Shown here: in pieces, positions 17,186 to 26,262 of the stretch | How positions within the stretch are numbered: position 1 is the stretch's first letter | Layout of the letters: each line of letters opens with the position of its first letter | DNA from: Pseudomonas sp. CC120222-01a | GTDB taxonomy: Bacteria > Pseudomonadota > Gammaproteobacteria > Pseudomonadales > Pseudomonadaceae | Length of the DNA: 64,000 bases | Direction: 5' to 3' | Assembly: GCF_003097235.1 (NCBI RefSeq) | Contig: NZ_QEQQ01000017.1 | Location: 62,001 to 126,000, forward strand | Made by a program: the position numbers and the translations under genes | The notes under the pieces: generated by a model | What the model saw: only the letters and a program-made list of their open reading frames with translations | Database searches by the model: none | What the model was told of the DNA's origin: nothing

Positions 17186-17405
17186 GGTCGTGCTCCTTGA
17201 ATCAGTGGAATGAGGCCATGATGCGTCAAAAATAGATCGAAAATAAGCGTAAATATCGGCTGATTATTATCTGTTCTATAGATTAATCGTGGCGATGTGG
17301 ATTGTGCGATTCATCGCCTAATGCACTGATCTGCAAGCATTCGCTGGCGATTTTCGGCAGATGCGGCGAACATGGCTCGCTGATCTGATTTTCAACGGAG
17401 TGACC
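17186..17405. promoter_or_regulatory. AT-rich divergent control region, pirin / UvrD-like
   Basis: The middle of this gap (about 17225-17290) is unusually AT-rich for the window (AAAATAGATCGAAAATAAGC and TTATTATCTGTTCTATAGAT), in contrast with neighbouring coding DNA. It must contain both promoters. No single -35/-10 pair is certain. Confidence 0.4.
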
Positions 17406-19805
17406 GTGGCCCACGAGCAACCCCAGGCCCCCGCCGAACTGACCCCACCCGCCCAATTACCCTGGTTGCGCCGCCTGGCTGCCCGCCTGCTGGGCCGTGG
17501 ATTGAGCCGCCTGCAGGCACAACACCGCGACTCTTGGAGTCTTGGTTACGAGGCTGGGCGCCAGGTGCTGGTCATCCGCGACGCGCGCCCTGACACCGCC
17601 GCCGTGCCCAGGCAGGACGACAACCTGTTCGACGATTGGCGCCTGCCGTTGAGTGCCGAACTGAAAAAACGCTTCAAGGCCGACGTGGCCCAGCGCCTGC
17701 CTGCCGAGGCCCAGCCCAGCGCGGCGCAGTGGAAGCTGATCTTCAGCGATACGCCGTCCACCTGCGTGGTGGCCGGCGCCGGGGCGGGCAAGTCGACCTC
17801 GCTGGTGCTGCGCATCCTGCTGCTGCGTCACTACCTGGGCTACGAGCTGGACGCGATGACCGTGGTCACCTTCACCCGCGAGTCGCGCAAGGACTTCATC
17901 AAGCGCCTGGTGCAGGTGTTCAGCCTGTGGCAGCTCGACCTGCAACCGGCCAAGGCCCGCGAGCTGGTGCGTACCTTCCATTCACGGATCCTGCCGCTGG
18001 TGCGCAGCCTGCCGGGCTTCGGCCAGGTGCGGGCGTTCGAGACCCTGGGCAACGAAATGCCGGCTGGCCGCGAGGCAGAGGCCGACAGCAACCCGTTCGA
18101 CCTGCGGCTTAACGATGCCCAGCGCCAACAGCTCAACCAGTGCTACAGCCAGTTGCTCGGTGAAAGCCCGCGCTTCGCCGAAATCGTCGCCACCTTGCGC
18201 CGCGAGGCCCTGCAACTCAAACCGCTGGACCCGGACCACCCGGATGTGCAGAAGCGCGTGCAGGTCACTCAGCTGGCTGCCCAGCGTGACGAAGAACTGT
18301 GCGATGTGATCGAAGACCTGTGGTTCGCCGCCGGCGCCTGGCCGATCAAGGGTATCGAGCCGTGCCGCGAAACGGTCGAGATCCGTGGCAGCCGCTTCCA
18401 TGTGCATGGGCGCCTGGAAGGCCTCGATGCCTGGGTGGTGCTGGGCTTCGACCCGGCGGAAAGTGCCCAGTACCAACGCCCCGGCGCCAAGCTGGCGGTG
18501 CGTGCCGAGTGGGCGGTCAAGCGCACCTTGTTGCAGGCGTTCTGCGACAAGCCGCTGATCTGGCTCGACAACTACGCCATGGCCCGGCGCCTGGCGGCAT
18601 CGCTGGCCGGCGATGCCGTGGCCGGGCCCGGTTTCGAGTACAAGGTCAAAGGTGAGCTGGCCCCGGCGCCGCTGCTCGACGCCTTCGTCGGTGCCGCCAA
18701 CTTCATCGAGAACCTTGGCCTTGAGGTGAACCCGGCCGTGGCGGCCATGAGCTTCCCGTCCGGCGACTCCGACGCACTGTTCTTCGAGGCCTTGGCCCTG
18801 TACTGGAAAGCCCTGGAAGCGCACCTGCTCGACCAGTCGCCACCGGTGATGAGCTACAACCGCATGTTCGCCCTGTTCGGCGAGAACAACCCGGAGAACC
18901 TGCGACTGCTGCCCGACCCGCTGCTGCGGCCACTGGCGCACCTGATGATCGATGAATTCCAGGACGTCTCGCCGCAGATCGTCAGCTGGCTGCGCGCCTG
19001 CCTTGCGGAAGTCCGCCGACGTGGCCCGGCCATGCACACCGGGCGCCATGCCCAGCATGCCTCGCTGATGTGCGTAGGCGATGACTGGCAGTCGATCTAC
19101 GGCTGGCGTGGCAGTTCGCCGAAGTACTTCATGGAGTTCACCAAGGCCTTCCCGTCGCCGGCCAATACCCGGGTGATGCTGGTGGACAACTACCGCTGCC
19201 AGCAGCAGGTGATCGATGCCGCCGAGCACCTGGTCAAAGGCACTCCGGCCATTGCCGGCAAGAAGGCCCGCGCCAGTGGGCCGGCCGCCGAGCTGCCGGC
19301 TGCCCCGGTGCGGGTCTTCGACCGTGATGAGGCGGCGCTGGGTGAGACGCTGATCGAGCATTACCAGCGCGGCGAGTCGGTGATGATGCTGTACCGCAAG
19401 GGCAGCGACAAAGCCCTGATGAACGAGCACCTGCAAAGTGTCTTGCACGCCGAAGCCCTGTTGCCGGCTGAGCAACGGCGCCTGCGCCAACTGACCTACC
19501 ACAGTGCCAAAGGCTTGCAGGCCGATGCGGTGTTCATGCTCGGCGATTGCCAGTACCTGACCAGCTCGCCGTACAAGAACCAGGTGTACCGCCAGGCTGG
19601 CCTGGGCAAGGCCGGCGATGCCCAGCCGTTCGACACGGCGCAGAAGGAGGAGGTACAGCGCCTGGCCTATGTGGCGGTGACCCGTGCGGTCAGGCACTGC
19701 TATTGGCATGTGGAGGCGGCCAACGGCGAGGCAGTGGGTGCACCGCGGGCGTCGAGCCAAGTGGATGGGCGGCAGGCCTTCTTTGAAGACCTGCGCGGTC
19801 AATGA
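17406..19805 (+). CDS. UvrD/Rep-family superfamily 1 DNA helicase
   Basis: 799 residues beginning at GTG 17406, with CGGAG five bases upstream; a longer frame from 17361 lacks such a site. Helicase motifs: Walker A GAGAGKS (K129), TFTRESRKDF (motif Ia), DEFQD (516-520, Walker B), VGDDWQSIYGWRGS (motif III), YHSAKGLQADAVF and YVAVTRAVRHCYW at the C-terminus. It resembles helicase IV-like or stand-alone UvrD-like enzymes that translocate 3' to 5' in repair or replication restart. Nothing beside it identifies a partner. Its stop directly abuts the stop of the convergent giant gene. Confidence 0.9.
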   Translation: MAHEQPQAPAELTPPAQLPWLRRLAARLLGRGLSRLQAQHRDSWSLGYEAGRQVLVIRDARPDTAAVPRQDDNLFDDWRLPLSAELKKRFKADVAQRLPAEAQPSAAQWKLIFSDTPSTCVVAGAGAGKSTSLVLRILLLRHYLGYELDAMTVVTFTRESRKDFIKRLVQVFSLWQLDLQPAKARELVRTFHSRILPLVRSLPGFGQVRAFETLGNEMPAGREAEADSNPFDLRLNDAQRQQLNQCYSQLLGESPRFAEIVATLRREALQLKPLDPDHPDVQKRVQVTQLAAQRDEELCDVIEDLWFAAGAWPIKGIEPCRETVEIRGSRFHVHGRLEGLDAWVVLGFDPAESAQYQRPGAKLAVRAEWAVKRTLLQAFCDKPLIWLDNYAMARRLAASLAGDAVAGPGFEYKVKGELAPAPLLDAFVGAANFIENLGLEVNPAVAAMSFPSGDSDALFFEALALYWKALEAHLLDQSPPVMSYNRMFALFGENNPENLRLLPDPLLRPLAHLMIDEFQDVSPQIVSWLRACLAEVRRRGPAMHTGRHAQHASLMCVGDDWQSIYGWRGSSPKYFMEFTKAFPSPANTRVMLVDNYRCQQQVIDAAEHLVKGTPAIAGKKARASGPAAELPAAPVRVFDRDEAALGETLIEHYQRGESVMMLYRKGSDKALMNEHLQSVLHAEALLPAEQRRLRQLTYHSAKGLQADAVFMLGDCQYLTSSPYKNQVYRQAGLGKAGDAQPFDTAQKEEVQRLAYVAVTRAVRHCYWHVEAANGEAVGAPRASSQVDGRQAFFEDLRGQ

Positions 19806-22800
19806 TTACTCGTTCAAGGTTTCTGCCTGGCGGGTAAGGCTCAGTAGCAGCTCGGTCTCAACCTCTTGCTGTTCGTGCGTCAAGGCGCCCATGGCCTTGT
19901 CAAAAGCGCCTTGATCGAGTGGCACTCGGCGTAGCAGGCCGTTTTCGTCCAGCGGCGACTCTGGCATGGCTGCGCTCAGCGTGCGCGTGATGGCGTTTTT
20001 CAGCTGGGTGACGGGCTCATAGTCCGCGTCCCAGCAATAGAACAGGTAGTCGATACCTGGGCGCCAGAAGTCGGTAACATCTTCGAACTGGCTGGCATGT
20101 TTGGCTTTCAGGAAGTCAACCCAGACGGGTTGACTGGCCATCCACTGCTGCCGGGCCGCGGTGTCGGCATCCAATGCGAGCACGGCAGAACCGACGTTGT
20201 CGACGATCTGCTGGTTGATTCTCGCGACATTACGATAGAGCATGCCCCTGCTGGGTTCGGGGAAGTCAAGGCGCTGCGCCAGGGACTGACGCAAGGCCAG
20301 GCGGACTTCAATGTCGTCGACCAGGCCCGTTTCCAGGTCCACATCAGGGAAGGCAGCGGGGTAGTCCAGCGCATCGTAGGCCGGCAGCTCATCGTCCATG
20401 ACGTCGTTCTGCAGCGCCTGCTTGCGCAGAGTGCGCTTGATACTGATGCGATCAGCCAGTTCGTTGACCTTTTCCCGGCGATACAACTGGCGGTACAGGT
20501 CTAAAAGCGGCTTGACGCTGCCCTGTTGGTGGCCAGCTGCCTGGTTGACCAGCAATTCGACTTCCAACGCGCTGAAGGCTTCCGCGCCAGCATCACCACA
20601 GGTGGCTGGGAAGAGTTGCGCCACCTCCGTCAGGCGCTCTCGCAGCGCAGTGTCTGCACCGGCCTTCTCCAGCAGTGACCATACTCGCGTGCGCAGGCCC
20701 TGCGGGTCGCTTTGTGCTTCCTTCGAGTTGGTCAGGCGTTCGAACACGGCTTGCAGGTCACCGTTTTCGTTCTGGTCGAACAGGTCGGCCCAGAGCTGGT
20801 CCTGCCGGCTGCTCGCCGAGTCCCGCCAGAACCCCTGCCACTCTGGCCTGTCGGGCGTCTGCTCGAAGGTGTTCACGCCGCTCGCGCGCAGGCGCCTTAA
20901 CGATTCGGCTTCGAGATTGTTGTAGTTGAACAACCAGCTGCGTCCAGGTTGCCGGGCGGCGACATCGCGGGCAAACGGGCTGCGCAGTATGTTGGCCAGA
21001 TCCTGGATATGGTGGATGCGGTTGGACGACAAGTTCAGGTAACGCAACTGATACTGTGGTTGGTTCATCAAGGTAGTGAGGCCGTTGGGCCATGCCTGTA
21101 GCTCGCAGTTGCTCAATTCCAGATACTGGAGCCGACCCATGAAACTGACATCAGGGGCGTGCTCCAGTGGGTTGAAGTCAAGGTCCAGCCGTTGTGGATG
21201 GACCAGATCCTGGAAGCGTGCCGCGAGGTTCTGATCGAGTGTGATGCGGTTGCTCCCCAGCCTGAGGACATCCAGAGGCTGCTTGCACAGGAACGCCAGT
21301 GTGCTTTCGTCGAGTGTCAGCTGGTTGCGGCGCAGGTTCAACTGGCGCAGGTCCGGCATCGCGGCCAGCACCCGCTGCGCAGTGGGCGAAAGGGACGCCA
21401 AGCCGTTGCTGGTCAGGTCCAGCGTACGCAACCTGGGCGTTGATTCAAGTGCCTGGAACAGCTCTTCAGCATCGATCTCTCGGTTGCCGGTCACTTCCAG
21501 CACCTGCAGGTTGGGGAAGCACGACAGGAACTGAGCATTCAGGTGCTTCAACCACAGCTCGGTCAGTTTCAGTTCACGGATGTGAGGCAGGCGGGCGTTG
21601 ATCGGGGGTAACTGGCTCAAGCGCATGCGCTCGAGCACGAGCGTCTGCTGGTTGCGGCCCATCCAGGCCTGTTTGAGCTGCTCGGCACATTGCTGTCGTT
21701 CCATAAGATCGTGCAGGCCTTCGGCGCTCCCGACCCATTGCTCCAAGTCATGCGCGAGATCGCGCGATTCTCTCTGCAATTGTTTGATCGCGGCGCTGAG
21801 GTCGCCGGTCCTGGCCAGTTCGGCCTGCAAGGCTGCGATCTGGGGACTGTCCAAGGCTGGGAAGAGTAACTTCAGCCGCTTCGCAGCAGCGCTGGCACTG
21901 AGGGTGGCTGCGCCACGACCGCTGAGTGGGTAACCGAGGCGGCCATGGGCCAGGCGCATCGGTGAGCGCCAACCCGGCTTGATCGGTTGCTGGCCAAGCC
22001 GTGTGGCGCAGCCTGGGCGGTCGGCAAGCGCGATATCCAGCAGTTGGGCTGCGCTCGCTTGCGGGTGGTCAGTTCGCAGGGCCTGGCCCAGCAGTTGGCT
22101 GTCAGCATTGGCCAAGCTGGGCCGGTAGAGGCCCAGCAAGGCATGGTTGAGGCGGGCGCGCGCTTGCAGGTAGCGTGCTTCCTCGGCCACGCGCAAGGGG
22201 ACGCGGCCGCCCGCCATGCGTTGGCGTTCGCTACTGCCGGCATGGGCGACCAGTTCTTCCAGTGCGTGGTCGGGCAAGCCGGGAAACTGGCGGCGCAGGG
22301 TCTGTGCTTCCACCCCGGGTGGTGTTTGTTGGCTCTTGAGCATGCTGTCGAAGATGTCGCTGCGGCGTTCAGTCAAACGGCTCGCCAATTGCTCGTCCAG
22401 CGCGCGCGCACGCTGTTGCGCAGCAGTGCCTGGCAGCAACTGTTGCAGGGCTTGCTCATCCATCTGTTCCACGACGACGTTGCTCAGGTTACCGGCGTCC
22501 AGCTCTTCCCGGCCGATCTCGATCGATAACGTATCGGCGGCCTCATCTGCACCAAAGTAAACTGCATCCCCCCATTTTTCAGGCCCCGTGAACACCTTCA
22601 AGCGGTACCGCGCAGGCCAGCCCGGCATGCTGGTCAGTTGCGGTAGCGCGAAGTTCTTGTAGGCTGCCAGTGGCAGGCCATGGCGCACTCGGGTGATGAT
22701 GTTCTGGGTGTCGTTGTCCAGGCGCAGGCGCAGCAAAGTGTCGGCCAGCAACGCTGGCGGGCGTGAGCCGTTGAACTGGCTGTGGCGCAGGCTGTCTGCA

Positions 22801-24677
22801 TCGTCGCCAGCAATGCGCAGGGCAGTGAGTTGTTCCGAGGGGGCAAGGCCCTCGCTGAACTGGCCAAGCCCTTCCAGCAGTTTGCTGTCGCTCCAAGCGA
22901 GCGGGTCGTCATGATCCAGCTGCCAGCGTTTTTCACCCAGGTAGCGCAATGTCGGGCTATAGGCATCGGGGTTTTCAGGGTGGCGGACACGCCATTTGCC
23001 GTCCGTGCCTTCGAACACTTCGTACAGCTGCTCTTCAAGCCGCAGGTGGTGTTTGTCACCGCTGACGTAGAGCCCCTGCGTGTTGGGCTGTGCGTCTGCG
23101 GGCAGCGCTTGCTTGCTGGCATAGGGGCGCATATCGGGCTGCCAGAGGCTTTGGCGGTTACCTTTCCAGACGCTTTCCAGCGCATCGACAAACCCCGATG
23201 CCTTGACCAGTCTTGTACCGACTGCAAAGCCCCCGATCGTGGCGGCATTGATGGCCAGTGATTCCAGCTGCAGCAACGCTTCATGGGTATCGCCATCCTC
23301 CCAGGCTTCGAAGCCGGTGAACACCGAATCCATGATGTCGTAGGCGAAGACACCGAGCATGACGGCATCCAGCCCTGGCACCAGGAAAGCAGCCACATTA
23401 AGCACGCTCATGCCGGCGTCAAGCCACCGCGCAAGCCGTTCCTTGCGTGCCTTGGCATCGACATCGGCAGTGGGAACCGCAATCGTTCGGGCGTCGGCCT
23501 TCAGGCGCCGTGCGTGGTTGCGGTACAGCGCTGGCCAGATGGGCAGTGTCTGCTTGACGGTGTCGAAGTCCAGCTTGGGATTCATAGCGGGCTTGCGCCC
23601 GGAGGTGGTTCGTTCGTACAGGGCGTTTTCCAGCTTGGCGGTGAGTGCTGCTTGCTTGTCCTGGTCGGCAAATCCGATCAGATGGCGGCGAAACGTGGTT
23701 TGCAGCAAGCGGTGACGCAAATGCGTGCCGGCCTTCTGTAACGAGGGGAACTCCCTGACAGGATGCTCGCTGTCCTGGGGAATATAGAGAATGCAGGGGT
23801 TGGACTGATCCGCGCGATCGGTGCCAAACACCAGGACGTTATTCAAGGGGATGCCGAACAGGCCAAAACGCCAGCAATGAAGGGTGTGTTCGCCATAGCG
23901 CGGCGCAGGGTGGTTATCGCATAGCTGGGTCAGGGCATCGCACCCCTTGCGAGTCAAAAGGTATTTGAGGTGAGCGGTCATTGCCTCGGTTTTCAGCGCC
24001 TGACGGGTTGCATCAATCCACAGCTGTTCGATTTCTGCTTTGCGGGGGCCCTCGTATATGGCTTTCAGGTGGTCCTGATAGTGCTGGCCAAGGTCCAGCG
24101 TTCGACACTGCTCGACGAACGCCTTGGGTTCGAGGTCAAAGAGTATCGCGTCGCTGTCGCGGCCTTGGGTGAGGCTGTCATGGAGGCCGGCTTCGTCGGG
24201 CCCTTTAAAGTTGTGCAGGGCGGCTTCAAGCAAGGAGCGCCGCTGTGCCGGCCCATCGAGCTGGGTGATGGGAGGCTGGGGTTCTCCCAGGGAAATCTCC
24301 AGGCCAGGCGAGTTTACTTGCGGTTCCAATACCGTGTATGGCTGGTGGACGTATTGAGCCTGGTCCACCTCGACATCCAGGCCCAATTGCAGGCTCAGCA
24401 ACGGTTTGCAGAATTCATGAATCTGCTTGAAGCCCTTGAGCGCGCCGCGCAATGCCTTGAATTGCTTATCGCGGTCGACAATGAGTTGCCGCACAAGCAC
24501 CTGGTCATCTTGACTGGCAGCAGCGTACCAGCTGTATGGCGCGCCATTTTCATCCAGGTAGTCCTTGCGCACGGCCTGCACGATACGGCGGGTATGCTCA
24601 GGATGCATCGTGCGCGCCCAGAGGGGCAGGCTGCGGTCAATCTGGGCTTGATGGAAGGGCGTGGGTGAGGTGGTCAT
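19806..24677 (-). CDS. Giant LRR-NEL protein with dermonecrotic-toxin-like N-terminus (putative E3 ubiquitin ligase effector)
   Basis: 1623 residues from ATG 24677 (CAGGAG upstream); the extra 66 upstream codons lack family character. Residues ~1-400 resemble the N-terminal region found in Pseudomonas dermonecrotic-toxin-like proteins (DUF6543). A hydrophobic stretch (~415-445, MSVLNVAAFLVPGLDAVMLG) may insert in membrane. Leucine-rich repeats run about 1030-1240 (LRTLDLTSNGL, LRQLNLRRNQL, LRYLNLSSNRI). The end, about 1275-1600, is an NEL ubiquitin-ligase domain like IpaH/SspH, with the catalytic C-x-D at C1360 in ATCGDAGAEAFSALEVELL. NEL enzymes modify host proteins. No secretion genes, signal peptide or chaperone lie beside it, so route and target are unknown. 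Confidence 0.85.
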   Translation of the reverse strand: MTTSPTPFHQAQIDRSLPLWARTMHPEHTRRIVQAVRKDYLDENGAPYSWYAAASQDDQVLVRQLIVDRDKQFKALRGALKGFKQIHEFCKPLLSLQLGLDVEVDQAQYVHQPYTVLEPQVNSPGLEISLGEPQPPITQLDGPAQRRSLLEAALHNFKGPDEAGLHDSLTQGRDSDAILFDLEPKAFVEQCRTLDLGQHYQDHLKAIYEGPRKAEIEQLWIDATRQALKTEAMTAHLKYLLTRKGCDALTQLCDNHPAPRYGEHTLHCWRFGLFGIPLNNVLVFGTDRADQSNPCILYIPQDSEHPVREFPSLQKAGTHLRHRLLQTTFRRHLIGFADQDKQAALTAKLENALYERTTSGRKPAMNPKLDFDTVKQTLPIWPALYRNHARRLKADARTIAVPTADVDAKARKERLARWLDAGMSVLNVAAFLVPGLDAVMLGVFAYDIMDSVFTGFEAWEDGDTHEALLQLESLAINAATIGGFAVGTRLVKASGFVDALESVWKGNRQSLWQPDMRPYASKQALPADAQPNTQGLYVSGDKHHLRLEEQLYEVFEGTDGKWRVRHPENPDAYSPTLRYLGEKRWQLDHDDPLAWSDSKLLEGLGQFSEGLAPSEQLTALRIAGDDADSLRHSQFNGSRPPALLADTLLRLRLDNDTQNIITRVRHGLPLAAYKNFALPQLTSMPGWPARYRLKVFTGPEKWGDAVYFGADEAADTLSIEIGREELDAGNLSNVVVEQMDEQALQQLLPGTAAQQRARALDEQLASRLTERRSDIFDSMLKSQQTPPGVEAQTLRRQFPGLPDHALEELVAHAGSSERQRMAGGRVPLRVAEEARYLQARARLNHALLGLYRPSLANADSQLLGQALRTDHPQASAAQLLDIALADRPGCATRLGQQPIKPGWRSPMRLAHGRLGYPLSGRGAATLSASAAAKRLKLLFPALDSPQIAALQAELARTGDLSAAIKQLQRESRDLAHDLEQWVGSAEGLHDLMERQQCAEQLKQAWMGRNQQTLVLERMRLSQLPPINARLPHIRELKLTELWLKHLNAQFLSCFPNLQVLEVTGNREIDAEELFQALESTPRLRTLDLTSNGLASLSPTAQRVLAAMPDLRQLNLRRNQLTLDESTLAFLCKQPLDVLRLGSNRITLDQNLAARFQDLVHPQRLDLDFNPLEHAPDVSFMGRLQYLELSNCELQAWPNGLTTLMNQPQYQLRYLNLSSNRIHHIQDLANILRSPFARDVAARQPGRSWLFNYNNLEAESLRRLRASGVNTFEQTPDRPEWQGFWRDSASSRQDQLWADLFDQNENGDLQAVFERLTNSKEAQSDPQGLRTRVWSLLEKAGADTALRERLTEVAQLFPATCGDAGAEAFSALEVELLVNQAAGHQQGSVKPLLDLYRQLYRREKVNELADRISIKRTLRKQALQNDVMDDELPAYDALDYPAAFPDVDLETGLVDDIEVRLALRQSLAQRLDFPEPSRGMLYRNVARINQQIVDNVGSAVLALDADTAARQQWMASQPVWVDFLKAKHASQFEDVTDFWRPGIDYLFYCWDADYEPVTQLKNAITRTLSAAMPESPLDENGLLRRVPLDQGAFDKAMGALTHEQQEVETELLLSLTRQAETLNE

Positions 24678-24852
24678 GGTTGAGGGTGCTCCTGTTGAAA
24701 GAAGCGCTATTTGGCAGCCTGCGCGGCAGCAGAGGGTGGTAGTCAGTTGCGTGCACGGGTCGGTCCTGTGTATGCAGGGGTCGGGAAGAGGCCAGCGTGG
24801 GCAGGGGGACTGAGGGAAGGTGGGGAACGGCATGTTGTCAGGGAGAACTCCA

Positions 24853-25779
24853 ATGCATTCGCTGTGCAGTCCCAAGGATCATTTGCTGGACCTCGATGGT
24901 ATTGAAATTGCGGTACGCACCTGGGGGCCAGAAGACGGCATCCCGGTGCTGGCCTTGCATGGCTGGCTGGACAATGCGGCCTCGTTCGAGCGCCTGGGGC
25001 CATTGCTGGAAGGTTGCTTCGTGGTGGCCCCCGACCTGGTCGGCCATGGCCGTTCCGATCACCGCCGCCACGACAGTGGCTATTACCTCTGGGAGCATGC
25101 CGAGGACATGCTGGCGGTCACCGACAGCCTGGGCCTGTCCCAGTTTCACGTGCTTGCCCATGGCATGGGTACCGGCATCGCTTCGTTGCTGGCTGCCATG
25201 ACCAGCGGCATCGCCAGCATGATCTTCCTCGATGGCATCGGCGCGCCGTTCACCGTGGCCGAGGATGATCGCGTGCAGCACCTGGCACGCGCCTATCGGC
25301 TGAAGAAGATGGTCCAGCGCAGCCGGCTGCAAGGTTTTGGCGAGCCCGATGGCAGCCGCTTCGACAATCTGGAAACCGCGCTCGAACAACGGCGCAAGCG
25401 CCTGGATGGCGAGTTGAGCGAGGATGCCGCCCGGCTGCTGGCCTTGCGCGACCTGCTGCAATTGGCCGACGGTTATTGTTGGCGTCACGACCCACGGCTG
25501 GTACTGCCCGAGCCCATGCCGCTGACCGAGCGAGAGGCGTGCGACCTGCTGCGGGAGATCCGCTGCCCGTTGTACCTGATGTTCGGCAGGCAGGGCGCAT
25601 TCACCGGCAATGGTTTCGAACAGCGCCAGGCAGCGTTGCCGGGCCATGCCAAGGTGTCCTGGCACCCCGGTGGGCACCATTTCCATCTCGAGGCGCCGGA
25701 CCGGGCGCTGGTCGATCAGATCCTGCGCATCCTTGCTCGCCATGAAGGGGGCCTGCTGCAGCGGCTGGTGAACGAATAG
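24853..25779 (+). CDS. Alpha/beta-hydrolase fold protein lacking the nucleophile serine
   Basis: 308 residues from ATG 24853 (GGGAGAAC upstream). The fold is clear: oxyanion segment LHGWLDN (~36), DLVGHGRSDH (~62) and a late histidine in HPGGHHFHLE. The nucleophile elbow, which should read GHSxG, is AHGMG (102-106), with glycine at 104 in place of serine. The usual acid region (MFGRQGAF) also lacks an obvious Asp. It is therefore a likely pseudo-enzyme or uses another chemistry. The gene starts a run with a VOC gene and a second, intact hydrolase. Divergent from the NEL gene with a 175-bp gap. Confidence 0.85.
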   Translation: MHSLCSPKDHLLDLDGIEIAVRTWGPEDGIPVLALHGWLDNAASFERLGPLLEGCFVVAPDLVGHGRSDHRRHDSGYYLWEHAEDMLAVTDSLGLSQFHVLAHGMGTGIASLLAAMTSGIASMIFLDGIGAPFTVAEDDRVQHLARAYRLKKMVQRSRLQGFGEPDGSRFDNLETALEQRRKRLDGELSEDAARLLALRDLLQLADGYCWRHDPRLVLPEPMPLTEREACDLLREIRCPLYLMFGRQGAFTGNGFEQRQAALPGHAKVSWHPGGHHFHLEAPDRALVDQILRILARHEGGLLQRLVNE

Positions 25780-25842
25780 CGGGGGTGTGGCCAGCCTGCC
25801 GGCTCCTGCGCTAAGGTGACGAACACCGCAAGGAGAGCCTGC

Positions 25843-26262
25843 ATGCGACCGTTCGCCATCAAGCACATCGACCACCTGGTGTTGCGGGTCAGTGACCTGC
25901 AACGCAGCGTGGCCTTCTACCGTGACCTGCTGGGCTGCACGGTCAGCCGTGAGCGCCCTGACCTGGGCATGGTCCACCTGGCGACCGGCACGGCGATGAT
26001 TGACCTGGTGACACTCGACGGCCCGCTGGGTCGGCCCGGTGGTGCGGCACCGGGGGCCGAAGGGCGCAACCTGCACCACTTCTGCCTGCGCATCGAGCCG
26101 TTCGACGAACAGGCCCTGACGGCTTACCTGCAGGCGGCCGGGGTGGCGGTTGAGCCGGCAGAAAAACGTTATGGCGCCGAAGGCGAGGGACTGTCGCTGT
26201 ACTGTTTCGATCCCGATGGCAATCAGGTCGAGCTCAAGGGTGCGGTCGAGGAGGCGGTATGA
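25843..26262 (+). CDS. VOC-family (glyoxalase/dioxygenase fold) protein
   Basis: 139 residues, two beta-alpha-beta-beta-beta halves of the vicinal-oxygen-chelate fold. Candidate metal ligands: H11 in IDHLVLRVSD, H76-H77 in LHHFCLRI and E131 in DPDGNQVELKG. ATG 25843 follows AAGGAG; the upstream frame from 25816 is not supported. The stop overlaps the next gene (ATGA), so it is co-translated with the downstream hydrolase. Small VOC proteins may be lyases, dioxygenases or resistance proteins; substrate unknown. Confidence 0.88.
   Translation: MRPFAIKHIDHLVLRVSDLQRSVAFYRDLLGCTVSRERPDLGMVHLATGTAMIDLVTLDGPLGRPGGAAPGAEGRNLHHFCLRIEPFDEQALTAYLQAAGVAVEPAEKRYGAEGEGLSLYCFDPDGNQVELKGAVEEAV

Noticed and set aside
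17982..19802. 606-codon minus-strand frame opposite the UvrD-like helicase
   Set aside because: Shadow; helicase motifs on the plus strand are complete.
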